Notes under the pieces: generated by a model
Databases searched by the model: none
The model's input: only the letters and a program-made list of their open reading frames with translations
What the model was told of the DNA's origin: nothing
Position numbers and translations under genes: made by a program
Part shown: positions 9,304-18,159 of the stretch, piece by piece
How positions within the stretch are numbered: position 1 is the stretch's first letter
How the letters are laid out: every line of letters starts with the position of its first letter
Assembly: GCA_945911015.1 (NCBI GenBank)
Contig: CAMDZW010000003.1
Coordinates: 1-64,000 of the forward strand
Direction of reading: 5' to 3'
Source: an uncultured Propionibacteriaceae bacterium
Lineage (GTDB): Bacteria; Actinomycetota; Actinomycetes; Propionibacteriales; Propionibacteriaceae
Length of the DNA stretch: 64,000 nt

Positions 9304-10584
9304 GTGGCGATCCGCGCTCCACGTATCACCGCCATCCATCACCACGTGGTGCGGGTCCCGTTCCGCGAGAACAGCGCCCCGTGGAATGCACTTTTGGTCA
9401 ACTCGTGGCAGTTGCTCGAACTGCTTCATGTCGAGACCGAGGACCCTGAGGTCTTCGGTTGGGGTGAGGCCGTGCTCTCCTACACTGCGGCAACCGTCAG
9501 CCAGCAGGCCACCCGGCGCCTCATCGGTGAGAACCCGGCCGAGCACCTCTGGGACCCCTCGGTCGGCATTGCCTTGCAGATGGCACTGTTCGACACGGTG
9601 GGTCGCTGCCTCGATGTGCCGGCGGCACGCCTGTTCAACCTGCCTCAGGTCCGGACGAGTTCGCCGATCGCGTGGTGGAGCACCAAGATGCCACCAGAGG
9701 TGCTGGCCACCGATGCAGCTCACGCCGTGGCCGAGGGATATCTGGCGCACAAATTCAAAGCGCGCCCCTGGTTCGACGTTGTCGAACAGGTCCGTCAGGT
9801 CTCCGATGTCACCCCCGAGCACTTCCAACTCGACATCGACTTCAACCGCATGTTGCTCGACCGCGGGACTGCCCTTCCACTGCTCACCGAGCTCGACACC
9901 TTTCCCCGGGTCGGCCTGTACGAGGCGCCGATCGCTCAGGGGCTGTACCAGGAGTACGCCGTCCTGCGTGCCCAGGTGCACCGTCCGATTGCCGAACACT
10001 TCGATCAGGGCCCGTTCCGACATGGTGTATTGGCCGGGTCGTACGACGGTTATGTCTTCTCCCCCAACACCATCGGCAATGGGGTCGGATCCCTGCTCAA
10101 ACAGGGAATCCTGGCCGAGGAGTTCGGTCAGAGCGGATGGATCCAACAGATCGGAACCGCCATCACGACCGCCATGGTGCTGCAGGTCAGCTCCGTCCTT
10201 CCCGCTGCCCGTTGGCCCTTCGTCACGGGCATGAACCTCTACACCGACGATCTGGTCACCACCGCGATCGAACTGCGGGGCGGCGATGCACTGCTGCCCG
10301 ACGGCCCCGGCCTGGGGGTCACCGTCGACCGGGACGCCGTTGAGCGATTCCGGGTGAACGATGATTTCGTTCTGGCCACACCAGCGGCGATCCTGACCGT
10401 CTCACTTCCCGGGGATCGGCGCCGCGAGTACGCCTCGATGGCTCAGCTCTGGGACGACTGCCGACGCTACGGCAACATCCCCCTGACTGGTCGCGGCGCG
10501 CGTCTCGATGCCCGCTGGGACGACGGTTCCGATGACTTCGCGAGCCACCATGCAACCTTGCGAAAGGCACCCCAATGGCTCTGA
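9304..10584 (+). CDS. Enolase-superfamily enzyme (mandelate racemase/MLE subgroup)
   Basis: 426-aa enzyme, probably an acid-sugar dehydratase or racemase. Seen: catalytic-type KxK (K150-F-K152), and metal ligands in order D177/D179 (QLDIDF), E207 (LYEAPI) and E231 (IAEHF). I find no obvious His-Asp dyad at the seventh strand, so the second acid/base group is unclear and a reaction cannot be named. Start is a GTG at 9304. Its end overlaps the next gene by 10 bp, tying it to the pyruvyl-transferase-like protein. Likely part of the sugar catabolism island. Confidence 0.85.
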   Translation: MAIRAPRITAIHHHVVRVPFRENSAPWNALLVNSWQLLELLHVETEDPEVFGWGEAVLSYTAATVSQQATRRLIGENPAEHLWDPSVGIALQMALFDTVGRCLDVPAARLFNLPQVRTSSPIAWWSTKMPPEVLATDAAHAVAEGYLAHKFKARPWFDVVEQVRQVSDVTPEHFQLDIDFNRMLLDRGTALPLLTELDTFPRVGLYEAPIAQGLYQEYAVLRAQVHRPIAEHFDQGPFRHGVLAGSYDGYVFSPNTIGNGVGSLLKQGILAEEFGQSGWIQQIGTAITTAMVLQVSSVLPAARWPFVTGMNLYTDDLVTTAIELRGGDALLPDGPGLGVTVDRDAVERFRVNDDFVLATPAAILTVSLPGDRRREYASMAQLWDDCRRYGNIPLTGRGARLDARWDDGSDDFASHHATLRKAPQWL

Positions 10585-11834
10585 ACACCGCTCCGCACAT
10601 CCTGCTGCGCTCGTCATGGCAGATGGCCAACATCGGAGACATGGCTCATGCGCCAGGCTCGATCAGACTGCTGCGCGAGACTGATCCCGACCTCCGGATC
10701 ACCCTGTGGGCCAGGAGAATCTCCGATGACGAGGGTGAGCTCCTACAGAGCTGGTTCCCCGGCCTCGACATCGTGCTCGGTGACCTTGATGCCGATGGTG
10801 TTGCATCAACTGTCGAGCTCGAGGCGGCGATTGCGGCCGCGGACGCATTGGTTCACGGCTCCGGACGTCTGTGGGCCGGCGAACCCGATGTGGTGCGCTG
10901 GGCCGACCGCACCGGCAAGCCCTACGGGTTCATGGGCATCACTGTCGACCCGCTCTCCCCCGATCAGGCCACCAACCTGACCGACATGGCGGCTTTGGTT
11001 GCTGCCCTCGGCGCCGACGACATGCCCGAACGCCGCCACGAGCTGCTGCGCGAGGCGCGGTTCGTCCGATGCCGTGACTCGGTCAGCGCCGACCACCTGG
11101 CTCGCCATGGACTTGCCGACGAGCTGACCGGGTTCGGGCCCGATGCCGTCTTTGCCTTCCAGCACGAGGATGCTGCCGGTGCGGATGTGCTTGCCGACGA
11201 GCTCGACCTGCCGAGCGAAGGCTTCGTCTGCGTCATCCCTCGGCTGCGATGGTCGCCGTACCATCACATGCTCGGCACCCCGATCGGCCACACGGAGCGA
11301 CTCAAGGATGCTGTCAATGCCGTCTATCGCGAGCTCGAGGTCCCGGTGCTGATCGAGACCATCAATCGGGTCGTTCGCGAACACGGTCGCACCGTGCTGC
11401 TGGCACCGGAGATGACCTATGCGCCGCAGCTGTCGGCCGAGATCGCCGCCCTGCTTGATGATGATGTGGCATCGTCAGTGCGAGTGATGGATCGATTCTG
11501 GGGTCCGGCGACGGCGATGAGCACCTACGCCCGTGCCGCAGCAGTGGTGAGTATGGAGTGCCACTCTCCGATTCTGGCCACCCGAGTGGGGACCCCCTCG
11601 GTCTATCTGCGTCAGCCCACCGACACGATCAAGGGCCAGATGTGGGCCGACCTCGGACTTGGAGACCGGGTGCATGAACTCGAGACACCAGATCCTGCAT
11701 CGGTGGCGGACCAGGTGTCAGGATTCCTTGTGGAGCAGGAAAACCACCGCTCGCTGGTCCACAAGCATGCTGCAGCGGCCGAGGACCTTCTTCGGCGGCA
11801 GACCGCCGAGGGCCTTCCGGCGCTGCTCAGCTGA
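10575..11834 (+). CDS. Polysaccharide pyruvyl transferase-family protein
   Basis: 419 aa. Features of the family: N-terminal SSWQMANIGDMAHAPG, ADALVHGSGRLW, FVRCRDSVSADHL and a C-terminal TYARAAAVVSMECHSPILA. The family usually moves pyruvate from PEP onto a sugar of a surface polysaccharide, but here there are no glycosyltransferases nearby. It is translationally coupled to an enolase-superfamily enzyme in a catabolic cluster, so it may act on a small metabolite or have another role. Convergent with the next gene; the two ends overlap by 8 bp. Confidence 0.75.
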   Translation: MALNTAPHILLRSSWQMANIGDMAHAPGSIRLLRETDPDLRITLWARRISDDEGELLQSWFPGLDIVLGDLDADGVASTVELEAAIAAADALVHGSGRLWAGEPDVVRWADRTGKPYGFMGITVDPLSPDQATNLTDMAALVAALGADDMPERRHELLREARFVRCRDSVSADHLARHGLADELTGFGPDAVFAFQHEDAAGADVLADELDLPSEGFVCVIPRLRWSPYHHMLGTPIGHTERLKDAVNAVYRELEVPVLIETINRVVREHGRTVLLAPEMTYAPQLSAEIAALLDDDVASSVRVMDRFWGPATAMSTYARAAAVVSMECHSPILATRVGTPSVYLRQPTDTIKGQMWADLGLGDRVHELETPDPASVADQVSGFLVEQENHRSLVHKHAAAAEDLLRRQTAEGLPALLS

Positions 11835-13092
11835 ACGCTCGCTCGACCAGTTCCCGACCGGCCTCTCCTGCATCGAGGAGGGCCGTCAGGTCGCTGTGCC
11901 GACGCGCGACACCAGCGACTGAACAGGCTGCCGACAATGCCTCGACTTGGAACTCCTCCACCTGGCCGGCAAACAACTGGTGGCGTAACGGGTCAAGGAT
12001 CCAGTCGGGGAAGTGCACGCTGTGGGGATCGGTCACCAGAGGATGGGCCAGTCGCTGATTGGACAACCGCACCCGTAGGGCGTCGCGGTAGCCAGCGGCG
12101 TCCAGGCCGGGCACCGCCGACAAGTCGGTGACGACCTGGTCCCACCAGGGTTCGAGCACCTCTCGACACCGTGGATCGGCCAGCGCAGCAGCGAGGGTTT
12201 CATGCCCACGAGCCCGCCCGGCCCCGGAAAGGATGAGCTCAGCTGCACCGACCAGCCAGTCCTTGCGTCGCTCATAAGGCTCGAGATCGTCGACGAACTT
12301 GACCCCAACCTGGGTCCAGTCGGGCAGGCCGTCTCCCGTGCCGGCAATGATCCATGACCGGAAGGGTTCGGCGATGACCGGTACGGCATCAGCCCACCCG
12401 CCCGGCCGGGTGGCGATGTCCATGTCATCGGGCGAGATCCGTGGGATCATTCGGTCGCTGACCGAGCTGCAGAAGGTGACGTTTGCGCCGATCCAGTCGG
12501 CAAGGTCGGGGTCAAGCTGCTCGGCGAAGGCGGCCACTGCCCGCCCCAGTCGCCCCCCGTTGTCCCGCCCACGGTCACAGGAGACCACCGCCAACGGCCC
12601 TCCGGATCGCTGTCGACGTCGGCGAAATCCTTCGATCAGTCGCCCCGCCGATGACAACGGAGAACCCGCTCCTGGCTCATTCAGCCGGCGCAGGTCCCCG
12701 ATGGCGATCGGTTCCGTCAGATCCGGGCCACCATCGGGCCCGTTGACGTAAAAGCGCTGGGATGCTGCCGTGGTCACCACCTCGAGGGCCGGATCGGCCA
12801 GAGCGTCGGCAAGCAACCCACCGTGGTTCGCATCATCGGCCCGCACGATGCTGGTGATGGTGCGGGCACGATCAGTCTCGGTGCCACGCTCGACCAAGGT
12901 GTAGCGATGCCCCTGCGCCTTGAGTGCAAAGACATTCGCCGACCGTTGCAGGGTGAACGCCCAGATGCCGCGTCGGTCGTCGGGTTGGAGTTGGTTCAAC
13001 TCATCGACGTAGGCCGCTTGATGGGCACGATGAAAGGCACCCAGACCCAGATGAATGTGGCGAACCGGTGCTGTCTCGGACACGTACCCCAC
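11827..13092 (-). CDS. Divergent mannitol dehydrogenase/fructuronate reductase-family protein
   Basis: 421 aa with the polyol-specific long-chain dehydrogenase layout: N-terminal GLGAFHRAHQ (16-25), SCDRGRDNGG (171-180, usually SCDNLPDNG), SDRMIPR (212-218) and the C-terminal dehydrogenase domain. In the active-site signature KxxxxNxxH the Lys is kept (K277) but Asn and His appear replaced by G282 and E285. This suggests an unusual substrate, altered chemistry or loss of activity. It lies 37 bp behind the FAD oxidoreductase gene on the same strand, so both probably share a transcript. Confidence 0.75.
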   Translation of the reverse strand: MGYVSETAPVRHIHLGLGAFHRAHQAAYVDELNQLQPDDRRGIWAFTLQRSANVFALKAQGHRYTLVERGTETDRARTITSIVRADDANHGGLLADALADPALEVVTTAASQRFYVNGPDGGPDLTEPIAIGDLRRLNEPGAGSPLSSAGRLIEGFRRRRQRSGGPLAVVSCDRGRDNGGRLGRAVAAFAEQLDPDLADWIGANVTFCSSVSDRMIPRISPDDMDIATRPGGWADAVPVIAEPFRSWIIAGTGDGLPDWTQVGVKFVDDLEPYERRKDWLVGAAELILSGAGRARGHETLAAALADPRCREVLEPWWDQVVTDLSAVPGLDAAGYRDALRVRLSNQRLAHPLVTDPHSVHFPDWILDPLRHQLFAGQVEEFQVEALSAACSVAGVARRHSDLTALLDAGEAGRELVERAFS

Positions 13093-13129
13093 GATGACAT
13101 CCCCTAGCCGGTTTGGACAGCCGCCACAC

Positions 13130-14407
13130 TCAGGCGGTCAACACCTGTGACCAGGTGATCTGGCTGGGCGCCAGCCCTTGATGGGCACAATATGCAGCCG
13201 CTCGGCCGGCTGCCTCTCCGGTGGCGGTGGCATTGCCGGTCACCCGGTAGCTGGCATGGGCCATGAAGTCGCCGCTGATGCAGCGGCCCGCCATCATCAA
13301 ATTGTCGAGGTCGGCCGAGACCAGGCTCCGATAAGGAATGCCGTAGGGCTTGACCTGTTTGCGGCCACGCTTGTCGATGCCCTTGGTGACGGCTGGATCG
13401 GGTGAGTGGACATCCATCGCGAAGGTCGCCACCGTCACCGCGTCATCGCCGATCACTCCGTTGGCCAGATCATCGGCCACCAGTGTCGTGCGCCCATGGA
13501 TCCGACGCGCCTCACGGATGCCCAGTTGTTCGGCCGTAGTCACCAGCACCAGGTCCGACCAGAGTCCCCCCAGTCCTCGAAGCGCATCCACCGTACGATG
13601 CACCTCTCGTCGACCGGACAGGGTCGCGGCCGTCAGTGCGGCAGTGTCGTCAGGCCGCACACCGTACTCGTGATTCGACATCAGGGTGAAGAAGTCCCCG
13701 CCAATGTGGAAGAGGGTCGGATCACCATAGGTGGGTGAAACCCCGGCGCGGGCGAACTCCGCGTGGAGTTGCACCTTGCGGTCGGCGACAGTGTGGTCCC
13801 AGAACTGCCTGCTGAGTTCAGCCGGGAAGCCAGTCACCACACCCAGCAGGCTCGCGGGCTGGGCCAGACCCTGATCGTTGCCGTAGTCGAAACCGCAGCC
13901 GGCTCGCGCCGCCACATCACCGTCACCGGTGCAGTCGATCACCACCGAGGCCGCCCAGGCCTGTCGGCCAGCCTTCGACTCAGTGATCACATGGCAGATG
14001 CGGGTCCGGTCCCGGTCGACCGCCACGACCCGCGAGCCCAACCGGATGTCGACCCCAGCGTCGACACACAGGTCCTCGACGACGATCTTCATGGCCTCGG
14101 GGAAGTAGAGGAAGTTGGATCGGGAGCGTTCGTGGTAGGCCCCACGGGTCCGCAGCGCGCCGGTGATCTCGGACAGGATGCTGCCCGGCTTGTTCGCGTC
14201 GATCACGGCTGACAACAGCCCCGAGGTCCACACCCCTCCCAGGCAGCCGTTGGACTCGATCAACAGAGTCCGGGCGCCGCTTCGGGCTGCAGCAGTGGCC
14301 GCGCAGACACCGGCTGGGCCACCACCGCAGACGATCACGTCGTAGTTCCCGGCAACCGCTGTGGTCAGGCGCTCGTCCACGACGCCGTCATGTGATGACT
14401 CTGTCAT
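13130..14407 (-). CDS. FAD-dependent oxidoreductase (FAD_oxidored family)
   Basis: 425-aa flavoprotein with VIVCGGGPAGVCAATAAAR near the N-terminus, DCTGDGDVAARAG in the middle and a C-terminal AGRCISGDFMAHASYRVTGN closing the FAD site. Family members are frequent in sugar-utilisation clusters of Actinobacteria and Planctomycetes but mostly uncharacterised. The ATG at 14407 is preceded at 7-nt distance by TATAGT, predicting a leaderless mRNA; a GTG further upstream is possible but less likely. First gene of a two-gene unit with the dehydrogenase-like protein, divergent from the ABC importer. Confidence 0.85.
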   Translation of the reverse strand: MTESSHDGVVDERLTTAVAGNYDVIVCGGGPAGVCAATAAARSGARTLLIESNGCLGGVWTSGLLSAVIDANKPGSILSEITGALRTRGAYHERSRSNFLYFPEAMKIVVEDLCVDAGVDIRLGSRVVAVDRDRTRICHVITESKAGRQAWAASVVIDCTGDGDVAARAGCGFDYGNDQGLAQPASLLGVVTGFPAELSRQFWDHTVADRKVQLHAEFARAGVSPTYGDPTLFHIGGDFFTLMSNHEYGVRPDDTAALTAATLSGRREVHRTVDALRGLGGLWSDLVLVTTAEQLGIREARRIHGRTTLVADDLANGVIGDDAVTVATFAMDVHSPDPAVTKGIDKRGRKQVKPYGIPYRSLVSADLDNLMMAGRCISGDFMAHASYRVTGNATATGEAAGRAAAYCAHQGLAPSQITWSQVLTA

Positions 14408-14410
14408 GAC

Positions 14411-14428
14411 GTCGACTATACATACGAC
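14411..14428 (-). promoter_or_regulatory. Palindrome over the -10 box of the FAD oxidoreductase gene
   Basis: GTCG...CGAC arms enclose an AT-rich centre that contains the -10 TATAGT (minus strand 14420-14415). It is a candidate operator, distinct from the CAGA...TCTG sites. Confidence 0.4.
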
Positions 14429-14481
14429 CACTAGCAGCCGCTTGGGCGGCCCGGCAGCGACAACAGCTTGATATCAGCGCT

Positions 14482-14530
14482 TGACGCGAGGAAATCCGCC
14501 TCCTACCGTATTCAGACATATTACGTCTGT
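14482..14530 (+). promoter_or_regulatory. ABC importer promoter with CAGAC...GTCTG operator
   Basis: -35 TTGACG (14482-14487), 17-bp spacer, -10 TACCGT (14505-14510), then a palindrome with arms CAGAC and GTCTG (about 14514-14529) over the expected start of transcription. The same arms recur upstream of the beta-helix gene, so the GntR regulator encoded between them is the likely binder. Confidence 0.65.
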
Positions 14531-14554
14531 GACGACGATCCACTCTGAGGACTG

Positions 14555-15472
14555 ATGGCACGCACACCCAGCAATGCGGGCCGGCGATTTCGCCGCGACC
14601 GCGGACTCCTCCTACTCGCGCTCCCCGGCGCGCTCTACTTCGTCATCTTCCACTACGTGGCCCTGGCCGGGAACGTGATCGCCTTCCAGGACTACATCCC
14701 TTTCCTGGGATTCTCCGGATCCGACTGGGTCGGATGGGGCAACTTCAGCCAGGCCTTCAGCGACCCTGCGGTGTTGGTGGCGGTGCGAAACACCCTCGAG
14801 ATCTTCGTTCTCCAGCTGGGACTGTTCTTCCCGCTGCCGATCCTGCTGGCCATCCTGATCCATTCGATCACCTACAAGCGGATCGCCTCGGTGATGCAGA
14901 GCATGCTCTACCTACCGCACTTCCTGTCGTGGGTGATCATCGTCGCGCTCTTCCAACAGGTGCTGGGTTCCACGGGTCTGCTGAACCAGTGGTTGGGCGC
15001 GGCGGACATCGGGCTGGTCGACGTGATCGGCAATCCCTCCGCCTTCAAGCCGCTGTTGGTCGCCCAGCTGATCTGGAAGGACTGTGGCTGGAGCATGATC
15101 ATCTTCCTGGCCGCGATTCATCGCGTCGATGACCAGCTGCACGAAGCCGCTGCGATCGACGGCGCTGGCTATCTCCGTCGACTGTGGCACGTCACGCTGC
15201 CCTCGATGCGCCCCATCATCCTGCTGATGTTGATCCTGAAGATGGGCGACGTCCTGACCGTCGGGTTCGAACAGATCTACCTGCAGCGTGAGGCGGTTGG
15301 CCCGCAGGCAGCCGAAGTGCTCGACACCTTCGTCTACTTCTCCGGTGTCGTCGACGGCAACTGGGGTTATGCCACCGCGGTCGGTCTGATGAAGGGCGTG
15401 ATCGCAGCGGCCATGGTCTTCGGCGCCAACAAGCTGGCCCACAAACTCGGCGAGGACGGGATCCTACGATGA
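14555..15472 (+). CDS. ABC sugar transporter permease, LplB/UgpA type
   Basis: 305-aa inner-membrane permease with six predicted helices, starting at LLLLALPGALYFVIFHYV. The EAA loop is seen as HEAAAIDGAGYLRRLWHVTLPSM. This subfamily (LplB-like) partners LplC-type permeases and large lipoprotein binding proteins for oligosaccharides or sugar acids. Its stop overlaps the next start (ATGA). No ATPase gene is nearby, so a shared MsiK-like ATPase is probably used. Confidence 0.92.
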   Translation: MARTPSNAGRRFRRDRGLLLLALPGALYFVIFHYVALAGNVIAFQDYIPFLGFSGSDWVGWGNFSQAFSDPAVLVAVRNTLEIFVLQLGLFFPLPILLAILIHSITYKRIASVMQSMLYLPHFLSWVIIVALFQQVLGSTGLLNQWLGAADIGLVDVIGNPSAFKPLLVAQLIWKDCGWSMIIFLAAIHRVDDQLHEAAAIDGAGYLRRLWHVTLPSMRPIILLMLILKMGDVLTVGFEQIYLQREAVGPQAAEVLDTFVYFSGVVDGNWGYATAVGLMKGVIAAAMVFGANKLAHKLGEDGILR

Positions 15473-16389
15473 GCGCATTCACCACCGTACGCACGATGTT
15501 GGGACACCAACCCCGAGCATCCTGGGAGAGCCGCCCCCACGCAGCCGTCGTGGCCACCAAAGTCATCATCCTGACGGCTCTGGCTGCGGCTGTGGTCATC
15601 CCGATCCTCACCGTCGTGGCCACCAGCCTCACCAGTGAACAGGAACTCATCGACAGTGGCGGCTGGGTGCTGTGGCCCTCGGATCCGACCCTCGATGCCT
15701 ACACCAAGGTCCTGCGCGGCGGGGTGGTGACCCATGCCACGCTGATCAGTCTCGGTGTCACGGTCGTCGGCACCGCGGTCTCGTTGGCGGTGACGATCCT
15801 GATGGCCTACGGCATGTCCCGGCCGGGCATGTTCGGTGGTCGGCCGCTGACGATCCTGGTCCTGCTGACGATGTTCTTCTCCCCCGGCATGATCCCGACC
15901 TACCTTGTCGTCCAGGAGTTGGGGCTGCTCGACACCCTCGCCGCACTCATTGTCCCGGTGCTGGTCAGCGCCTTCAATCTGATCGTGCTGCGCGGCTTCT
16001 TCCAAGGGATCCCGGCCGAGTTGTTCGAAGCGGCCCGGATGGATGGGGCGGGTGAGCTGGGTATCCTGTTCCGGATCGCGCTGCCGTTGTCCGCTGGCGC
16101 CGTCGCCGTGGTCGGACTGTTCTACGCGGTCACCTACTGGAACATGTTCTTCAACGCCATCCTCTACCTCAACGACTCCGGAAAGTGGCCACTGCAGGTC
16201 ATCTTGCGGCAGTACGTGCTCGAGGGATCCCCCTTGGCGGAGTCGACCTTCGACACCGTCGATGCCACCTCCTCACGCTCGATCCAGATGGCGGTGGTCG
16301 TGCTTGCCATGATCCCGATCCTGGTGATCTTTCCCTTCGTCCAAAGGCACTTCAGCAAGGGCGTGCTCACCGGCGCCATCAAGTCCTGA
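15469..16389 (+). CDS. ABC sugar transporter permease, LplC/UgpE type
   Basis: 306-aa second permease of the importer, with helices from about residue 25 and the EAA motif FEAARMDGAGELGILFRIALPLS. The C-terminus VQRHFSKGVLTGAIKS is typical of LplC/YtcP proteins. Translationally coupled to the first permease and followed 37 bp later by the binding protein. Confidence 0.93.
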   Translation: MSAFTTVRTMLGHQPRASWESRPHAAVVATKVIILTALAAAVVIPILTVVATSLTSEQELIDSGGWVLWPSDPTLDAYTKVLRGGVVTHATLISLGVTVVGTAVSLAVTILMAYGMSRPGMFGGRPLTILVLLTMFFSPGMIPTYLVVQELGLLDTLAALIVPVLVSAFNLIVLRGFFQGIPAELFEAARMDGAGELGILFRIALPLSAGAVAVVGLFYAVTYWNMFFNAILYLNDSGKWPLQVILRQYVLEGSPLAESTFDTVDATSSRSIQMAVVVLAMIPILVIFPFVQRHFSKGVLTGAIKS

Positions 16390-16426
16390 CACCCGTCAGG
16401 TGTTGACCCAACAAAGGAGTTCAGTG

Positions 16427-18055
16427 ATGTCCATCTTCACCAATCCATCCCCATCCCGTCGCACGGTTCTGGGCGTGGGCGGTGCGTCAGTGGCCGGCCT
16501 CGCGCTGGCCAGCTGCGCCAAGGACGTGCCCGGCGGCGGGAGCCAGAACACCGACCCCGATGGTTCGTCGGGCAGCGAGGCCCTGCTACCCAGCCATGTC
16601 CGCAACGAGGCAGTCAAGGCCGATCTGGTCAGCGACCACCCTTCGGCCGTTGATGGCTTCCTCGAGTATCCCGAGCCGATCCAGACCGTCGCGGAGCCCC
16701 CCGGCGACGGCTCCACGGTGACAGTGTCGACCCTGACGTTCTCCCCACCCCCGACCTCGGTCGGGGTCAACCAGCGCTGGCAGGCCATCAACACCGCGCT
16801 CGGCGCAGAGATCGACTTCCAGCTCGTGCCACAGTCGGAGTACGCCCGCAAGTTCACCACGATGATGACCTCATCCGATCTGCCCGATCTGATGTTGGTC
16901 ACCGGCGGCCCGCGGGTCCGGCAATTCGTGGCAGCCAGCTGCGCCGACCTCAGCGAGTTCATCGGCGGTGACGCCGTCAAGGAGTACCCCAACTTGGCCA
17001 ACCTGCCGACCTCGGCCTGGCAATCGATGGGTCTGGTCGGTGGCAGAGTGATGGGTATCCCGATCCCGCGGATGATCCAGCCCTACGTGAACCATGTCAA
17101 CCGCGATGTCCTGGACAAGATCGGTGCCGACGACACCACTTGGGGAGCCGACGAGTTCCTGAAGGCGATGAAGGACGCCACCTCGGGCTCGGTTCACGGT
17201 TTCGGCGCGTCGGGCTTCCTCGGGGTGCCGTTCTTCGCCGCAGCCATGGGCGCGCCCAACCAGTGGGGCGTCGAGGACGGACAGTTCGTCTCCACCTTCG
17301 CCACCGACACCTACCGGGCGGCGGTGGAGATGGCTCGTCAGGCCTATACCGACAAGCTCTACCATCCCGACACCGCATCGGTCTCGCTGACAGATCTGTG
17401 GAACATCTTCATCGCTGGCAACATGGCGGCCTGCTACGGGTCATTCGGCACCTTTGCCAACGGCAAGCGAGCGCAACAGGTGAACGGCCGCTTCCACAAC
17501 GATGTCGGGCTGCCTTTCGGGGGCAAGTCCGGCTGGGCCCAGCCCGGCATGTTCGGATGGGTCGCGTTCAAGAAGGCCGATCCTGACCGGATCCGGATGT
17601 TGCTGCGGATCTGCGACTTCCTGGCCGCTCCCTTCGGATCCAGCGAGTTCGAGTTGCTCAAGTACGGCGTCGAGGGCACTCACTTCACCCGCTCGGCCGA
17701 CGGCCCCGAGTTGACCCAGCTCGGCCAGGACGAGCCTGCCGCAAGCCTGCCGTTCGACTTCATCGCCAACGCACCCGAGGTGATCCGGATCCCCGGGGAG
17801 CCGGAGGCCGTGCAACGCGCCTTCGATGTGCAGGCCGAGATGGCCCCTGAGGCCATTGCCGACCCCAGCGAGGGCCTTTTCTCCGAGACCTTTGACAAAT
17901 CGGGATCGAGCATCACGCAGAAGATCTCCGATGCCATCGTGGCCACGGTCGCCGGTCGGGCGTCGCTGGACGACTTCGACAATGCGGTGCAGGAGTATCT
18001 CGACGGCGGTGGCAAGGCAGTCGCTGACGAGTACAGCGCAGCGGCTGCCGACTGA
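16427..18055 (+). CDS. Extracellular solute-binding lipoprotein of the sugar importer
   Basis: 542-aa substrate-binding protein (SBP_bac_1/LipO type, size usual for LplA-like proteins). Twin arginines R11-R12 and the lipobox LASC with Cys30 indicate a Tat-exported lipoprotein. The ATG at 16427 is preceded by AAAGGAG; the upstream ATG-like start at 16400 has none. Clearly homologous to the orphan binding protein at 56108 (shared EPPGDG and NLANLPT-SWQ stretches). Ligand unknown; context suggests a plant- or host-derived oligosaccharide or sugar acid. Confidence 0.92.
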   Translation: MSIFTNPSPSRRTVLGVGGASVAGLALASCAKDVPGGGSQNTDPDGSSGSEALLPSHVRNEAVKADLVSDHPSAVDGFLEYPEPIQTVAEPPGDGSTVTVSTLTFSPPPTSVGVNQRWQAINTALGAEIDFQLVPQSEYARKFTTMMTSSDLPDLMLVTGGPRVRQFVAASCADLSEFIGGDAVKEYPNLANLPTSAWQSMGLVGGRVMGIPIPRMIQPYVNHVNRDVLDKIGADDTTWGADEFLKAMKDATSGSVHGFGASGFLGVPFFAAAMGAPNQWGVEDGQFVSTFATDTYRAAVEMARQAYTDKLYHPDTASVSLTDLWNIFIAGNMAACYGSFGTFANGKRAQQVNGRFHNDVGLPFGGKSGWAQPGMFGWVAFKKADPDRIRMLLRICDFLAAPFGSSEFELLKYGVEGTHFTRSADGPELTQLGQDEPAASLPFDFIANAPEVIRIPGEPEAVQRAFDVQAEMAPEAIADPSEGLFSETFDKSGSSITQKISDAIVATVAGRASLDDFDNAVQEYLDGGGKAVADEYSAAAAD

Positions 18056-18108
18056 TCCGAGCTGTGCGGCCGGAAGACGGCGAAGGGGTATGTGGCTAGG
18101 GTTGGTCC

Positions 18109-18159
18109 ATGCTGAGCTGGGACAACACGGGTAGGAGCCGGTGCTGTGGCGCTGACTGA
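18109..18159 (+). CDS. Possible 16-residue leaderless upstream ORF before gntR
   Basis: ATG at 18109 lies 6 nt after a TAGGGT -10-like box (18097-18102). The ORF encodes 16 residues with a Cys-Cys pair near the end and overlaps the gntR start by 14 bp in another frame. If translated it could modulate initiation at the gntR GTG. Evidence is positional only. Confidence 0.25.
   Translation: MLSWDNTGRSRCCGAD

Noticed and set aside
12483..12746. Small plus-strand arginine/proline-rich ORFs within the dehydrogenase-like gene
   Set aside because: Composition is that of out-of-frame high-GC translation, with no ribosome-binding site or family match.
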